The notes under the pieces: model-generated | What the model was told of the DNA's origin: nothing | What the model saw: only the letters and a program-made list of their open reading frames with translations | Databases searched by the model: none | Shown: piece by piece, positions 18,930 through 28,821 of the stretch | How positions within the stretch are numbered: the first letter of the stretch is position 1 | Layout of the letters: each line of letters starts with the position of its first letter | NCBI GenBank assembly: GCA_005884455.1 | Contig: VBCH01000213.1 | Location: forward strand, 1 to 46,351 | DNA: 46,351 nt | Direction: 5' to 3' | Source of the DNA: Betaproteobacteria bacterium | GTDB taxonomy: Bacteria > Pseudomonadota > Gammaproteobacteria > Burkholderiales > SG8-39 | Program-made: the position numbers and the translations under genes

Positions 18930-20822
18930 ATGTGCGGCATTTGCGGGTTTTTCGGCGAGGGGATACAGGCCTCGGCGGACGCTCTGGAGCGCATGAACCA
19001 GACGCTCGTGCGCCGCGGGCCGGACGAAGACGGCATCTTTCTGCGTGCCGGGGTCGGGCTGGCGATGCGACGGCTGAGCATCATCGACCTCAGCGGGGGC
19101 CGCCAACCGATCCACAACGAAGACAGCACCGTATGGGTGGTCTTCAACGGCGAGATCTACAATTATCGGGAGTTACGCGCCGCACTCCTAGCGCGAGGGC
19201 ACCGGTTCGAGACCCATTCAGACACCGAGGTGATCGTCCACCTCTACGAGGAATACGGGGATGAGTTGGTGCACCATCTGCGGGGCATGTTTGCGTTTGC
19301 GCTTTGGGACACGCGCCGCAGCCGCGGCCTGATCGCCCGGGACAGGCTCGGCATCAAACCCCTGTTTTACGCCGAGTTGGGAGGCACGCTGCTGTTCGGC
19401 TCCGAGATAAAGGCCGTCCTCGCCTCGAAGTTGGTCAGTCGGGAACTTGACTATCAAGCGATCGATGCCTTCTTCACCTTTACCTACATACCCGCGCCGC
19501 TCACCATCTATCGCCGGGTGCGCAAGCTGGAGCCGGGGCAGCTCCTGGTGTGGGAATCTGGACGTGCCGAGATGCGGCACTACTGGGACCTCGACGTCAG
19601 CAGGGTCGACGAGCGGCCGGACGAGCAGGGGTGGCTAGGTCTCTTCGACGCCGCCATCGAGGACGCGGTGTCGTCGCATCTGGTGAGCGACGTTCCGATC
19701 GGGGCTTTTCTTTCCGGCGGAATCGACAGCAGCCTGGTCGTGGCGCTGATGAAACCTCATCTGAAGGATCCAGTGCAGACGTTCACTATGGGCTTTGGCG
19801 GCGCCCGCAACCCGCTGATCGATGAGCGCCCCCTGGCGGCCAAGGTGGCGGCCCGCTACGGCTGTGAATTCCACGACTATTCCGTTCAACCGGATTTTCG
19901 CGAAATTGTCGGCGATATCGTGCACGCTTTCGACGAGCCTTTCTCGGACGACTCCGTGGTTCCCAGCTATTACGTCTCCCAGTTCACGCGGCAACACGTC
20001 AAGGTGGCGCTCTCGGGGCTCGGCGGCGACGAGCTCTTTGCAGGGTACCAGCGTTACTCGGGAGTCCTGCTTGGCCAGTACTATTCGCGCTGGGTACCCG
20101 GCCCGCTGCACCGGCACGTGGTTCAGCCCCTGTTGCAGCATCTGCCCGAACCGGCGCACGGAGGCGACCGCGTCGACCACGCCAAGCGCTTCGCCGCCGG
20201 CGCGCTTCAGTCATCTGCCGAGCGCTATCTAGGATTCGTCTCGACCCTTCCGGCGCACGAGCGCCGCTGCCTGTTTCGGCCGGACGTCTCCCGGCAGATC
20301 GACTTCGCCGCGACCGACCGGATCGTCACGGAACCTTATGAACGATGTGGCGCTCCCGAAGACGTTACCCGCGCCCTCTACGTTGACATGAAGACCTATC
20401 TTCCAGAGGATATCCTTGCCCTGTCGGACCGGCTCAGCATGTGGCATTCGCTGGAAGTGCGCGTGCCGCTGGTCGACCATCGGCTCGTTGAACTCAGCGC
20501 GAAGCTTCCGGCACGCTACAAAATCGACTGGCGCCACAAGAAGATTCTGCTGAGGCAAATCGCGGCGCGCCGCCTGCCTTCGGAGGTGATCACGCATCGC
20601 AAGCAGGGATTCGAATCACCGATGGGCGCTTGGCTGCGCACCGATTTGGCCGGGTACGCGCGCGATATTCTAGGGACGGGTCGCCTCGGAAAGACCGGCC
20701 TGTTCGACATGAAATATGTCTCTGCAAGACTCGAAGAACATATGAGCGGGCGCCACAAGAACAACAAGCTGCTTTTCTCCCTGATCATGTTCCAGGAGTG
20801 GTTCGAACGCCATGGAGTATGA
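18930..20822 (+). CDS. asnB: Glutamine-hydrolysing asparagine synthase (amidotransferase)
   Basis: MCGICGFFG N-terminal nucleophile Cys, RRGPDEDG, FNGEIYNY, FLSGGIDSSLVVALM synthetase motif. Confidence 0.95.
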   Translation: MCGICGFFGEGIQASADALERMNQTLVRRGPDEDGIFLRAGVGLAMRRLSIIDLSGGRQPIHNEDSTVWVVFNGEIYNYRELRAALLARGHRFETHSDTEVIVHLYEEYGDELVHHLRGMFAFALWDTRRSRGLIARDRLGIKPLFYAELGGTLLFGSEIKAVLASKLVSRELDYQAIDAFFTFTYIPAPLTIYRRVRKLEPGQLLVWESGRAEMRHYWDLDVSRVDERPDEQGWLGLFDAAIEDAVSSHLVSDVPIGAFLSGGIDSSLVVALMKPHLKDPVQTFTMGFGGARNPLIDERPLAAKVAARYGCEFHDYSVQPDFREIVGDIVHAFDEPFSDDSVVPSYYVSQFTRQHVKVALSGLGGDELFAGYQRYSGVLLGQYYSRWVPGPLHRHVVQPLLQHLPEPAHGGDRVDHAKRFAAGALQSSAERYLGFVSTLPAHERRCLFRPDVSRQIDFAATDRIVTEPYERCGAPEDVTRALYVDMKTYLPEDILALSDRLSMWHSLEVRVPLVDHRLVELSAKLPARYKIDWRHKKILLRQIAARRLPSEVITHRKQGFESPMGAWLRTDLAGYARDILGTGRLGKTGLFDMKYVSARLEEHMSGRHKNNKLLFSLIMFQEWFERHGV

Positions 20823-20939
20823 ACAGTCCACCGGCATGCAATGCCGGATGCTCGGAATGCAATGGGTCGCCAGCGCTCGCCCGCGGGAGAATCGGCCGGG
20901 CCCCGTGGCAGCATCGGTGTCGGGTATGGACACGGCTCC

Positions 20940-21965
20940 ATGAAAGTCCTTGTCACCGGAGGCGCCGGCTACATCGGATCCCACAGCTGTGTCGAACTGA
21001 TGCAGGCTGGGCACGACGTCGTGATTTTCGACAATCTGTGCAACAGCCATGCGGCAGTGGTCGGGCGCATCGCGCGCATCACGGGCCGGACCCCGGATTT
21101 CCTGAAGGGAGACGTCCGTGATAGGGATTCGCTTCGCGATGCGTTTGCGCGCCAGCGTTTCGACGCGGTCATCCACTTCGCCGGCCTCAAGGCCGTCGGG
21201 GAATCAGTCGAGAAGCCGATCGAGTACTACGACAACAACGTGCAAGGCGCGTTGACGCTGTGCCGCGCGATGGCGCAGGCAGGAGTCCGAATGCTAGTGT
21301 TCTCCTCCTCGGCGACGGTCTACGGCGATCCTTCCTCGGTGCCTATCCGCGAAGACGCGCCGCTCGCTCCCACCAACCCCTACGGCCACTCGAAGCTGAT
21401 GGTCGAGCAGATTTTGGGGGATCTCGCGGCCTCCGATCCCACCTGGCGCATGGCCGTGTTGCGGTACTTCAACCCCGCCGGTGCTCACTCGAGCGGATTG
21501 ATCGGTGAAGATGCGCAGGGTATTCCGAACAATCTGATGCCCAATCTCGCTCAGGTTGCCGCGGGCGTTCGCGACAAGGTACGCGTATTCGGCAGCGACT
21601 ATCCGACGCGCGATGGGACCGGGGTACGTGACTACATTCATGTGGTGGATCTCGCGCGTGGCCATCTCGCGGCGGTTGAAACCATGCTGCGGGAGGGGAG
21701 GGGGATCACACTGAACCTGGGCACCGGGAGCGGGATTTCGGTGCTGGAGGCGGTGCGCGCATTCGAGCGCGCGAGCGGCCGACCGATTCCCCTCGAGCGC
21801 GTGGCCCGCCGTGCGGGGGATGTGGCCGAGTGCTATGCGGACCCATCGCTCGCCGAAAAGACGCTTGGCTGGAAGGCTCAATACGGCCTCGACGAGATGT
21901 GCCGGGATGCATGGCGCTGGCAAAGCACGAACCCGCGCGGCTACCGCGAGGAAAGTCGAAAATGA
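20940..21965 (+). CDS. galE: UDP-glucose 4-epimerase
   Basis: MKVLVTGGAGYIGSHSCVELMQAGHDVVIFDNL, VFSSSATVYGDP, YGHSKLMVEQIL, GTGVRDYIHVVDLA. Confidence 0.95.
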   Translation: MKVLVTGGAGYIGSHSCVELMQAGHDVVIFDNLCNSHAAVVGRIARITGRTPDFLKGDVRDRDSLRDAFARQRFDAVIHFAGLKAVGESVEKPIEYYDNNVQGALTLCRAMAQAGVRMLVFSSSATVYGDPSSVPIREDAPLAPTNPYGHSKLMVEQILGDLAASDPTWRMAVLRYFNPAGAHSSGLIGEDAQGIPNNLMPNLAQVAAGVRDKVRVFGSDYPTRDGTGVRDYIHVVDLARGHLAAVETMLREGRGITLNLGTGSGISVLEAVRAFERASGRPIPLERVARRAGDVAECYADPSLAEKTLGWKAQYGLDEMCRDAWRWQSTNPRGYREESRK

Positions 21966-22975
21966 GGGTTCTTGTCACGGGAGCGGCTGGATTCATCGGC
22001 TCGGCGCTGGCACACCAGCTGCTCGATCGCGGCGATGAAATCGTTGGCATCGACAATCTGAACGCCTACTACGACGTCCGGCTCAAGCGGGCGCGGCTCG
22101 AGCGCCTGCTCGCGCGTTCCGGGTTCCGCTTTCAGAAGCTGGACATCGTCGAGCGCAAGCCGATGGGCGAGCTTTTCGCAGGCGGCAAATTCGACTCGGT
22201 GGTGCATCTAGCCGCGCAAGCCGGGGTGCGCTATTCGATCGAGAATCCCTCGGCCTACGTCGACGCCAACCTCGTCGGCTTCATGCACGTGCTCGAGGGG
22301 TGCCGCCACACGAAGGTCGGGCATCTCGTGTTCGCGTCGAGCAGCTCCGTCTACGGCGCAAACACCCGGTTGCCGTTTTCCGAGCACGACAATGTCGACC
22401 ACCCGGTCTCGTTGTACGCGGCGACCAAAAAGGCAAACGAATTGATGGCGCACAGCTACGCTCACCTCTACGGGTTGCCGTGCACGGGCCTGCGGTTCTT
22501 CACCGTCTACGGTCCCTGGGGCCGCCCGGACATGGCGCTGTTCAAGTTCACCGAAGGAATCCTCGCCGGGCGGCCGATCCCGGTGTTCAACCGCGGGGAA
22601 ATGGTGCGCGATTTCACCTACGTCGACGACATCGTCGAAGGAGTCATCCGGGTCATGGGGAAGCCTGCCGCTCCCGCCGCCGGCTGGAGCGGCGACCGCC
22701 CGGACCCCGCGACCAGTTATGCTCCCTGGCGCATCTTCAACATCGGCAACAACCAGCCGGTCAAGCTCATGCGCTATATCGAAGTGCTCGAGCAGTGTCT
22801 CGGGCGAAAGGCGCAGCTCGAGCTCCTTCCGATGCAAGCCGGAGATGTTCCGGCGACTTTTGCGGATGTGAGCGAGCTGCACGAATCGGTCGGCTACAAG
22901 CCGCAGACTCCGATCGAGGTCGGCGTCAGGCGATTCGCGGAGTGGTATCAGGCCTTCTATTGCAAATCCGCGTGA
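21962..22975 (+). CDS. NAD-dependent epimerase, UDP-glucuronate 4-epimerase-like
   Basis: MRVLVTGAAGFIGSALAHQLLDRGDEIVGIDNLNAYYDVRLKRARL, AAQAGVRYSIENPSAY, SLYAATKKANELMAHSY, RFFTVYGPWGRPDMA. Confidence 0.93.
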   Translation: MRVLVTGAAGFIGSALAHQLLDRGDEIVGIDNLNAYYDVRLKRARLERLLARSGFRFQKLDIVERKPMGELFAGGKFDSVVHLAAQAGVRYSIENPSAYVDANLVGFMHVLEGCRHTKVGHLVFASSSSVYGANTRLPFSEHDNVDHPVSLYAATKKANELMAHSYAHLYGLPCTGLRFFTVYGPWGRPDMALFKFTEGILAGRPIPVFNRGEMVRDFTYVDDIVEGVIRVMGKPAAPAAGWSGDRPDPATSYAPWRIFNIGNNQPVKLMRYIEVLEQCLGRKAQLELLPMQAGDVPATFADVSELHESVGYKPQTPIEVGVRRFAEWYQAFYCKSA

Positions 22976-22999
22976 ACGCAATACGCGGGGCCTGGACGA

Positions 23000-23458
23000 C
23001 TACTGCGGAAGGGAAATGCGCCGCGCTCCGTCGAATCGTCTCACCCAGTAGTTTCCGCGCATGTTTTCGACGCGCACTGCGCTGCCGGGCCGAGGTGCGT
23101 GGATGAAGCGATTGTCGCCGAGAAAAATTCCCACGTGGGAGTAGGGTCGCCGCTCGGTGTTGTAGAACACCAGGTCGCCCGCTTCGAGCTGCGACAGGGT
23201 CACGTGTCTGCCCATCCTGCTTTGCGCCAGGGCATTGTGCGGCAGCTCGATGCCGAAAGCTTCCCTATAGACGTGCGCCACCAAGCCGCTGCAGTCGAAG
23301 CCATTTTCGGGCGAATCTCCACCCCTGCGGTACTGCACACCCGCGCTGGCGAGCGCCTGAAAGACCATCTCCTGGCTGCGGGGAGAGCGTTGCGACTGGA
23401 GAGGCGCGGCGCAGCCCGAGAGAATCAAAACCGCCAAAAACAGGTAGTTGCAACGCAT
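23000..23458 (-). CDS. NlpC/P60-family cell-wall hydrolase lipoprotein
   Basis: Lipobox LILSGC, catalytic Cys in ENGFDCSGLVAHVY, His in RPYSHVGIFLGDNRFIHAP; start assigned at MRCNYLFL. Confidence 0.9.
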   Translation of the reverse strand: MRCNYLFLAVLILSGCAAPLQSQRSPRSQEMVFQALASAGVQYRRGGDSPENGFDCSGLVAHVYREAFGIELPHNALAQSRMGRHVTLSQLEAGDLVFYNTERRPYSHVGIFLGDNRFIHAPRPGSAVRVENMRGNYWVRRFDGARRISLPQ

Positions 23459-23591
23459 GATGAAAGTTACCTTAGACCATGGGGACCTCGGTGTAAAGAA
23501 GGACAAGGCCGGCTTCGAGGCCGGCCCGAGGCGAAGCCCGAATCGAGGCTTCGACGTTATAGTGCTTGGGTCATGAAAATCGGGGTCCAGG

Positions 23592-25580
23592 TTGAAGAAG
23601 GCGGCTAACCCCGGCGAGGGGATCGCGCAAAGGCTCCAGGCGGTCTTTGACCGGCACGGGCCGCTTGCGGCAAGAATCCCGGAATACCGCGAGCGATCGC
23701 AGCAGGTGGAAATGGCGAATCGCGTGGCGGGGGCGATCCGGGACAACGCCGTGCTGGTCTGCGAAGCGGGGACAGGCACCGGCAAGACCTTCGCCTATCT
23801 CGTCCCTGCGCTGCTCTCCGGCGGCAAGGTCATCCTGTCGACGGGCACCAGGACGCTCCAGGATCAGCTCTACCACCGCGACCTTCCGACAGTGCGCGCG
23901 GCCCTCAATGTACCGGTGACCACGGCGCTGCTGAAAGGCCGGGCCAACTACGTGTGCCACTATCACCTGGAACGCAACCTGGCGGAGGCCGGGTCATCCG
24001 GTCGCGAGGTCGCCTCCGACTTGCAGCGCATCGTGAGCTTTGCACGCGTCAGCCGCAGCGGAGACAAGAGCGAGCTTGCCGATGTGCCGGAGGAGGCTCC
24101 GGCGTGGAACCTTGCGACCTCGACCCGCGAAAACTGCCTGGGACAGTCGTGTCCGCGATTTCGCGACTGTTTCGTGATGGCTGCGCGGCGCGAGGCGCTC
24201 GCCGCGGATCTCGTCGTCGTCAACCATCATCTGTTCTTCGCCGATGTGATGCTGAAGGACGAGGGGATGGCAGAGCTCCTGCCAGCGTGCAATACCGTGA
24301 TTCTCGACGAGGCGCACCAGCTCCCGGAAACGGCGACGCTCTTTTTCGGCGAATCTCTGTCCACGGGGCAGATCATCGAGCTCACGCGGGACGTTCGTGC
24401 GGAAGCGCTCACCGGAGCGAAGGACATGCCCGATCCGTTGCGGCTCGCTGCCGCGCTGGACAAGGCGGCCCGGGATCTGCGCCTCGCCCTTCCCAACGAA
24501 GGCGCGCGCTTCACTGCGGCATCGGTCAGGCGAAAGCGCGAAGTCTCGGATGCGCTCGCCGCGCTCGATTCCGCGCTGCGCTCGGTTTGCGCAGCCCTCG
24601 ACGCGCTCTCCGAACGCAGCGAAGGTCTTGCGCGCTGCGCCGAGCGCGCTCGAACGTCGCAGGCACTGCTCGAACGCTGGCGCGACGACAGCCGCGCCGA
24701 TCTGGTCCGCTGGATCGAGGTGTTCAGTCACTCCCTTCGGCTGAATGCGACGCCGCTCTCCATCGCAGCCATTTTCCGCAGGCAGCTCGACGGCCATCCG
24801 CGCGCCTGGATTTTTACATCCGCGACGCTTGCGGTAGCCGGCGACTTCAGCCACTACCGCGGCGAGATGGGCTTGGACGACGCCCGCACCGCGTTCTGGG
24901 ACAGCCCTTTCGACTACGCCGCCCAGGCTTTGCTCTATGTTCCGACGAAACTCCCGGATCCGAACAGCGACGAGCACACGCGCGCGGTCGTCGCGGCATC
25001 GCTGCCGGTTATCCGGGCGAGCGGTGGAAGCGCCTTTCTCCTGTTCACGACTTTGCGCGCGATGCGCCTTGCCCACGAGCTGCTGCGCGAGGAATTCCGG
25101 CGGCACGCGCTGGGATTTCCCCTGATGCTCCAGGGCGAAGGCTCCCGCAGCGAGCTGCTCGAGCGTTTCCGCCGTCTGGGCAACGCAGTCCTTCTCGGAA
25201 GCGCCAGCTTCTGGGAAGGCGTGGACGTGCGCGGGGACGCACTGTCGCTGGTGGTGATCGACAAGCTGCCGTTTGCGCCGCCCGATGACCCGGTGCTCGC
25301 TGCGCGGCTCGATTCGCTGGCGCGCGAAGGCGGCAATCCCTTCCTCGGCTACCAATTACCCCAGGCGGTCATTTCCCTGAAACAGGGAGCCGGCAGACTG
25401 ATCCGCGACGAAACCGACCGGGGCGTGCTCGTCATCTGTGATCCAAGGCTCTTTTCGAAGCCGTACGGCCGGCGAATCCTCGCGAGCCTCCCGCCGATGA
25501 AGCTCGTGCGTGAGCTCGACAAGGTCCTTTCGTTTATCGCCGCCGACCCGAAATCGCTCCGCGCGGCTCCTGCGGCGTAA
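23592..25580 (+). CDS. DinG/YoaA-like XPD-type ATP-dependent DNA helicase
   Basis: Walker A AGTGTGKTFAYLVPAL, DEAH (VILDEAHQLPE), four candidate FeS cysteines (YVCHYH, NCLGQSCPRFRDC), GSASFWEGVDVRGDALSLVVIDKLPF. Confidence 0.93.
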   Translation: MKKAANPGEGIAQRLQAVFDRHGPLAARIPEYRERSQQVEMANRVAGAIRDNAVLVCEAGTGTGKTFAYLVPALLSGGKVILSTGTRTLQDQLYHRDLPTVRAALNVPVTTALLKGRANYVCHYHLERNLAEAGSSGREVASDLQRIVSFARVSRSGDKSELADVPEEAPAWNLATSTRENCLGQSCPRFRDCFVMAARREALAADLVVVNHHLFFADVMLKDEGMAELLPACNTVILDEAHQLPETATLFFGESLSTGQIIELTRDVRAEALTGAKDMPDPLRLAAALDKAARDLRLALPNEGARFTAASVRRKREVSDALAALDSALRSVCAALDALSERSEGLARCAERARTSQALLERWRDDSRADLVRWIEVFSHSLRLNATPLSIAAIFRRQLDGHPRAWIFTSATLAVAGDFSHYRGEMGLDDARTAFWDSPFDYAAQALLYVPTKLPDPNSDEHTRAVVAASLPVIRASGGSAFLLFTTLRAMRLAHELLREEFRRHALGFPLMLQGEGSRSELLERFRRLGNAVLLGSASFWEGVDVRGDALSLVVIDKLPFAPPDDPVLAARLDSLAREGGNPFLGYQLPQAVISLKQGAGRLIRDETDRGVLVICDPRLFSKPYGRRILASLPPMKLVRELDKVLSFIAADPKSLRAAPAA

Positions 25581-25596
25581 GGGCGCCGCTCCGAAG

Positions 25597-26361
25597 TCAG
25601 CGGCCCAGCTGGGTGAGCAGGCTTTTCAGCTGCTCGCTGTCGGGAAAATTTTTCCTCAGGATCCGCTCGGCGTCGTCGCGCAGCTCGGGCATGCCGAGCA
25701 CGTCGTAGGCCCGGATCATGATGAGCAGCGCCTCTTCCTGGGCAGGGGCTTGAGGGTAGTTTTTCAGCGCGTACTGCGCACGGTTCGCCGCCGCGACGTA
25801 AGCGCCGCGCTTCATGTAGTAGCGGGCGACGTGAACCTCGTGTGAGGCGAGCGCGTTGACGAGGTATTTCATGCGCGCCAGCGCGTCGGGCGCGTACCTG
25901 CTGTCCGGAAAGCGCTGGACCAGCTCCTTGAAGGCATCGAATGATTCCCGCGCGGACTTGGGATCGCGCTCGGTCCGGTCCTGCCGCGCCATCCTGCCGA
26001 GCATACCCAGATCTTCGTTGAAGTAAGCCAGACCTTTCAGGTAATGCGCGTAGTCGACGTTGGGATGGTTGGGGTGCAGCTTCACGAACCGCTCTGTTGC
26101 AGCGACCGTGGATGCCTGCTCGTTCTGCTTGTAGTAGGCGTAGGCGATCTCGAGCTGGCCTTGCTGGGAGTAGCGCCCGTAGGGAAAGCGTGCTTCCAGC
26201 GTTTCGTAGCGCTTGATCGCCAGGTCGTACTGGCCGCTGTCGAGCGCGTCTTTCGCGTCGCGGTAGAGCTTATCGGCCGACCATCCCGACTTGGGGTCGT
26301 GTTTGTCGATGAAGGAACAGGCCGCCAATAAAAGAGCGAATAAAGCTACACTACGTTTCAT
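25597..26361 (-). CDS. bamD: Outer membrane protein assembly factor BamD
   Basis: Lipobox LLLAAC, TPR-like repeats YDLAIKRYETLEARFPYGRYSQQGQLEIAYAYYK, divergent to rluD. Confidence 0.94.
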   Translation of the reverse strand: MKRSVALFALLLAACSFIDKHDPKSGWSADKLYRDAKDALDSGQYDLAIKRYETLEARFPYGRYSQQGQLEIAYAYYKQNEQASTVAATERFVKLHPNHPNVDYAHYLKGLAYFNEDLGMLGRMARQDRTERDPKSARESFDAFKELVQRFPDSRYAPDALARMKYLVNALASHEVHVARYYMKRGAYVAAANRAQYALKNYPQAPAQEEALLIMIRAYDVLGMPELRDDAERILRKNFPDSEQLKSLLTQLGR

Positions 26362-27304
26362 GGTGGAACTTGCGGATGAGACGGCAAATTATACCGTGGC
26401 TAGGGTTACGCGACGCGTTCCAGAGACTCTTGCCGGCTTGCGCGTGGACAAGGCACTCGCGCGGATGTTTCCCGAGCATTCGCGCAACCGCCTGCAGCAG
26501 TGGCTGAAAGACGGGCACGTCAGCCTCGATTCGCACGCCGCCAAACCCAAACAGAAGATTTGGGGCGGTGAGCGCGTCGAAATCCGGTCGCAGCCCGGCC
26601 CGGCGGAGACGGCGTTTCGCGCCGAGCCCATCGCCCTCGATGTCGTGTACGAAGACGACGACGTCCTGGTGATCAACAAGCCGGCGGGCCTGGTGGTTCA
26701 TCCCGGAAGCGGCAACTGGAAGGGGACGCTGCTCAATGCGCTCTTGCACCGCGCGCCCCAGCTCGCCGCGATTCCGCGCGCCGGCATCGTGCACCGGCTC
26801 GACAAGGACACGAGCGGCCTTCTCGTGGTGGCGAAGACTTTGCGGGCGCACAGCGAGCTGGTTCGGCAGCTCCAGGCGAGGACGGTGAAGCGCGACTACC
26901 TCGCCCTCGTGCACGGGGTGGTCAAGCTGGACGGCGAAGTAAGCGCGCCCGTCGGGCGCGATCCGCGACGTCGCACGCGCATGGCCGTGGTCCTCACCGG
27001 ACGTCCGGCCTTGACGCGTTTCAAGGTGGTGAGGCGTTTCGCCCGCGCAACCTTGCTCGAATGCAGCCTCGCTACCGGCAGGACCCATCAGATTCGGGTG
27101 CACATGCAGTCCTTGGGCCATCCCCTGGTCGGCGATCCCGTTTATCGGGGCAAGCGACTCGACGATCCACGAACCCAGCAGCTCCGTCGCCAGGCTTTGC
27201 ACGCCGTCCGCCTCGGGTTTTCGCATCCGGTTTCGGGTGCGCTCAAGCGCTTCTCGGCGCCTTTGCCCGAAGACCTGCGGTCGCTCCTGGATTCGCTCGA
27301 GTGA
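26360..27304 (+). CDS. rluD: 23S rRNA pseudouridine synthase RluD
   Basis: S4 domain followed by GIVHRLDKDTSGLLVVAKT; divergent from bamD; start uncertain (ATG 26360 or GTG 26396). Confidence 0.93.
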   Translation: MVELADETANYTVARVTRRVPETLAGLRVDKALARMFPEHSRNRLQQWLKDGHVSLDSHAAKPKQKIWGGERVEIRSQPGPAETAFRAEPIALDVVYEDDDVLVINKPAGLVVHPGSGNWKGTLLNALLHRAPQLAAIPRAGIVHRLDKDTSGLLVVAKTLRAHSELVRQLQARTVKRDYLALVHGVVKLDGEVSAPVGRDPRRRTRMAVVLTGRPALTRFKVVRRFARATLLECSLATGRTHQIRVHMQSLGHPLVGDPVYRGKRLDDPRTQQLRRQALHAVRLGFSHPVSGALKRFSAPLPEDLRSLLDSLE

Positions 27305-28044
27305 GGAGCCGGCCCCACCCCGACTGGATCATTCCCGATTGGCCGGCGGAGAGGCGAGTGCGCACGCTCATCACCACGCGCGACGGTGGAGTGAGCTCGG
27401 GGAGATTCGCCAGCCTCAATTTGAGCATGCGCGTCGGCGATGACCCGCGCTGTGTGGCGCGCAACCGCGCCATCCTCAGGGCGTGCCTGCCCGCCGAGCC
27501 CGCTTGGTTGACGCAGGTGCACGGGACGGCCGTGGTCGACGCCGCGCGGGCGACGCCAGGTGCGGAAGCCGATGGCGTCGTGACGCAGAGCCCGGGGGAG
27601 GTCTGCGCGGTGATGACCGCCGACTGCCTTCCGGTCTTGCTGAGCGATCGCGCGGGCGGGAGCGTGGGGATCGCCCACGCGGGATGGCGCGGGCTTGCTG
27701 GGGGAATCGTCGAGAACGTCGTGCGAGCGATGGGTGTGCCCTCGCGGGACATCATCGCCTACATCGGGCCGGGCATTGGAGCGCACCGCTACGAGGTCGG
27801 AGAGGACGTCCGCAAGACCTTCGTCGGCAGAGACGCGGCTGCCGCGAACTCGTTCGCGCCGCGACCAAACGGGACGTACTTCGCCGATCTCTACGACCTT
27901 GCGCGGCTGCGGCTCGCCGCCGCGGGAGTCGCCGAGGTCTATGGGGGCGAATTCTGCACTGCGAGCGAGGGGCGCTTTTTCTCTTTTCGTCGAGACCGGA
28001 CCACCGGCAGAATGGCGAGCCTTATCTGGCTCGAGGACAGTTAG
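27301..28044 (+). CDS. pgeF: Peptidoglycan editing factor / YfiH-family (laccase domain) protein
   Basis: LTQVHGTAVVDA, ADGVVTQSPGEVCAVMTADCLPVLL, GIAHAGWRGLAGGIVENVV, FCTASEGRFFSFRRDRTTGRMASLIWL. Confidence 0.93.
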   Translation: MRSRPHPDWIIPDWPAERRVRTLITTRDGGVSSGRFASLNLSMRVGDDPRCVARNRAILRACLPAEPAWLTQVHGTAVVDAARATPGAEADGVVTQSPGEVCAVMTADCLPVLLSDRAGGSVGIAHAGWRGLAGGIVENVVRAMGVPSRDIIAYIGPGIGAHRYEVGEDVRKTFVGRDAAAANSFAPRPNGTYFADLYDLARLRLAAAGVAEVYGGEFCTASEGRFFSFRRDRTTGRMASLIWLEDS

Positions 28045-28047
28045 AGC

Positions 28048-28821
28048 ATGGCGACTATTGCATGGATCTCCGCGGCGACCGTCGCGGGCGGAGTGATCAG
28101 CATCGCGATCGCGGCGATGTTCGCGCTGTCCGCGCCCGCAAGCTGGGTGCCGGCGCTCGTGAGCTTTGCGATCGGTACCCTGCTCGGCGCGGTCTTCCTC
28201 GAGATCCTGCCGCATGCGATCGGCAGCGCCGGGAACCTTCAAGCGCTGTTTGCCACGGTGCTCGCAGGTATCCTGGGGTTCTTCGTTCTGGAGAAGCTCG
28301 TGCTGTGGCGGCATTGCCATGTCGAAGACTGCGAAGCCCACGACCATCGCGCCAACCCGGGCGATGGCGGCCGCAGCGGGCTCATGATCATCATCGGCGA
28401 CGCTTTCCATAACTTCGTCGACGGCATCCTGGTCGCGGCGGCGTTTCTGCAGAGCACCGAGCTGGGCGTGGTCACCGCAGCGGCGATCATCGCGCACGAA
28501 ATCCCGCAGGAAATCGGCGACTTCGTCATTCTGCTGCACTCGGGGTACAGCAAGCTCGCGGCATTGGCGCTCAATCTGCTGTCGAGCCTTGCGATGCTGG
28601 TCGGGGCGCTCCTCGCGTACTTCACGCTGCAGGCAGCACAGGAATGGATCGGCACGGTGCTTGCGCTCGCCGCCGCGAGCATGATCTACGTGGCCGTGGC
28701 CGATCTCATCCCCGGGCTGCACAGGCGCCCGGAGCTCCACGCCACAGCGCAGCAGGTAGCGCTCATCGCCCTGGGGGTCGCCCTGATCTGGCTCGTCGGC
28801 GATGTGGTCAGGGCGGCCTAG
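28048..28821 (+). CDS. ZIP-family metal transporter
   Basis: GDAFHNFVDGILVAAAF and IIAHEIPQEIGDFVILLHSGYS ZIP signature helices; His-rich loop. Confidence 0.92.
   Translation: MATIAWISAATVAGGVISIAIAAMFALSAPASWVPALVSFAIGTLLGAVFLEILPHAIGSAGNLQALFATVLAGILGFFVLEKLVLWRHCHVEDCEAHDHRANPGDGGRSGLMIIIGDAFHNFVDGILVAAAFLQSTELGVVTAAAIIAHEIPQEIGDFVILLHSGYSKLAALALNLLSSLAMLVGALLAYFTLQAAQEWIGTVLALAAASMIYVAVADLIPGLHRRPELHATAQQVALIALGVALIWLVGDVVRAA

Noticed and set aside
23507-23560. GC-rich hairpins GGCCGGC-TTCGA-GCCGGCC-like and CGAAGCC/GGCTTCG between the NlpC/P60 and helicase genes
   Set aside because: Short GC palindromes expected in this composition, no T-tract; lie between divergent genes and not distinctive.
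23994-25355. 453-aa minus-strand ORF opposite the DinG-like helicase, and similar long ORFs at 27142..28740 and 36755..37873
   Set aside because: Shadow ORFs over well-supported genes with no family motifs.
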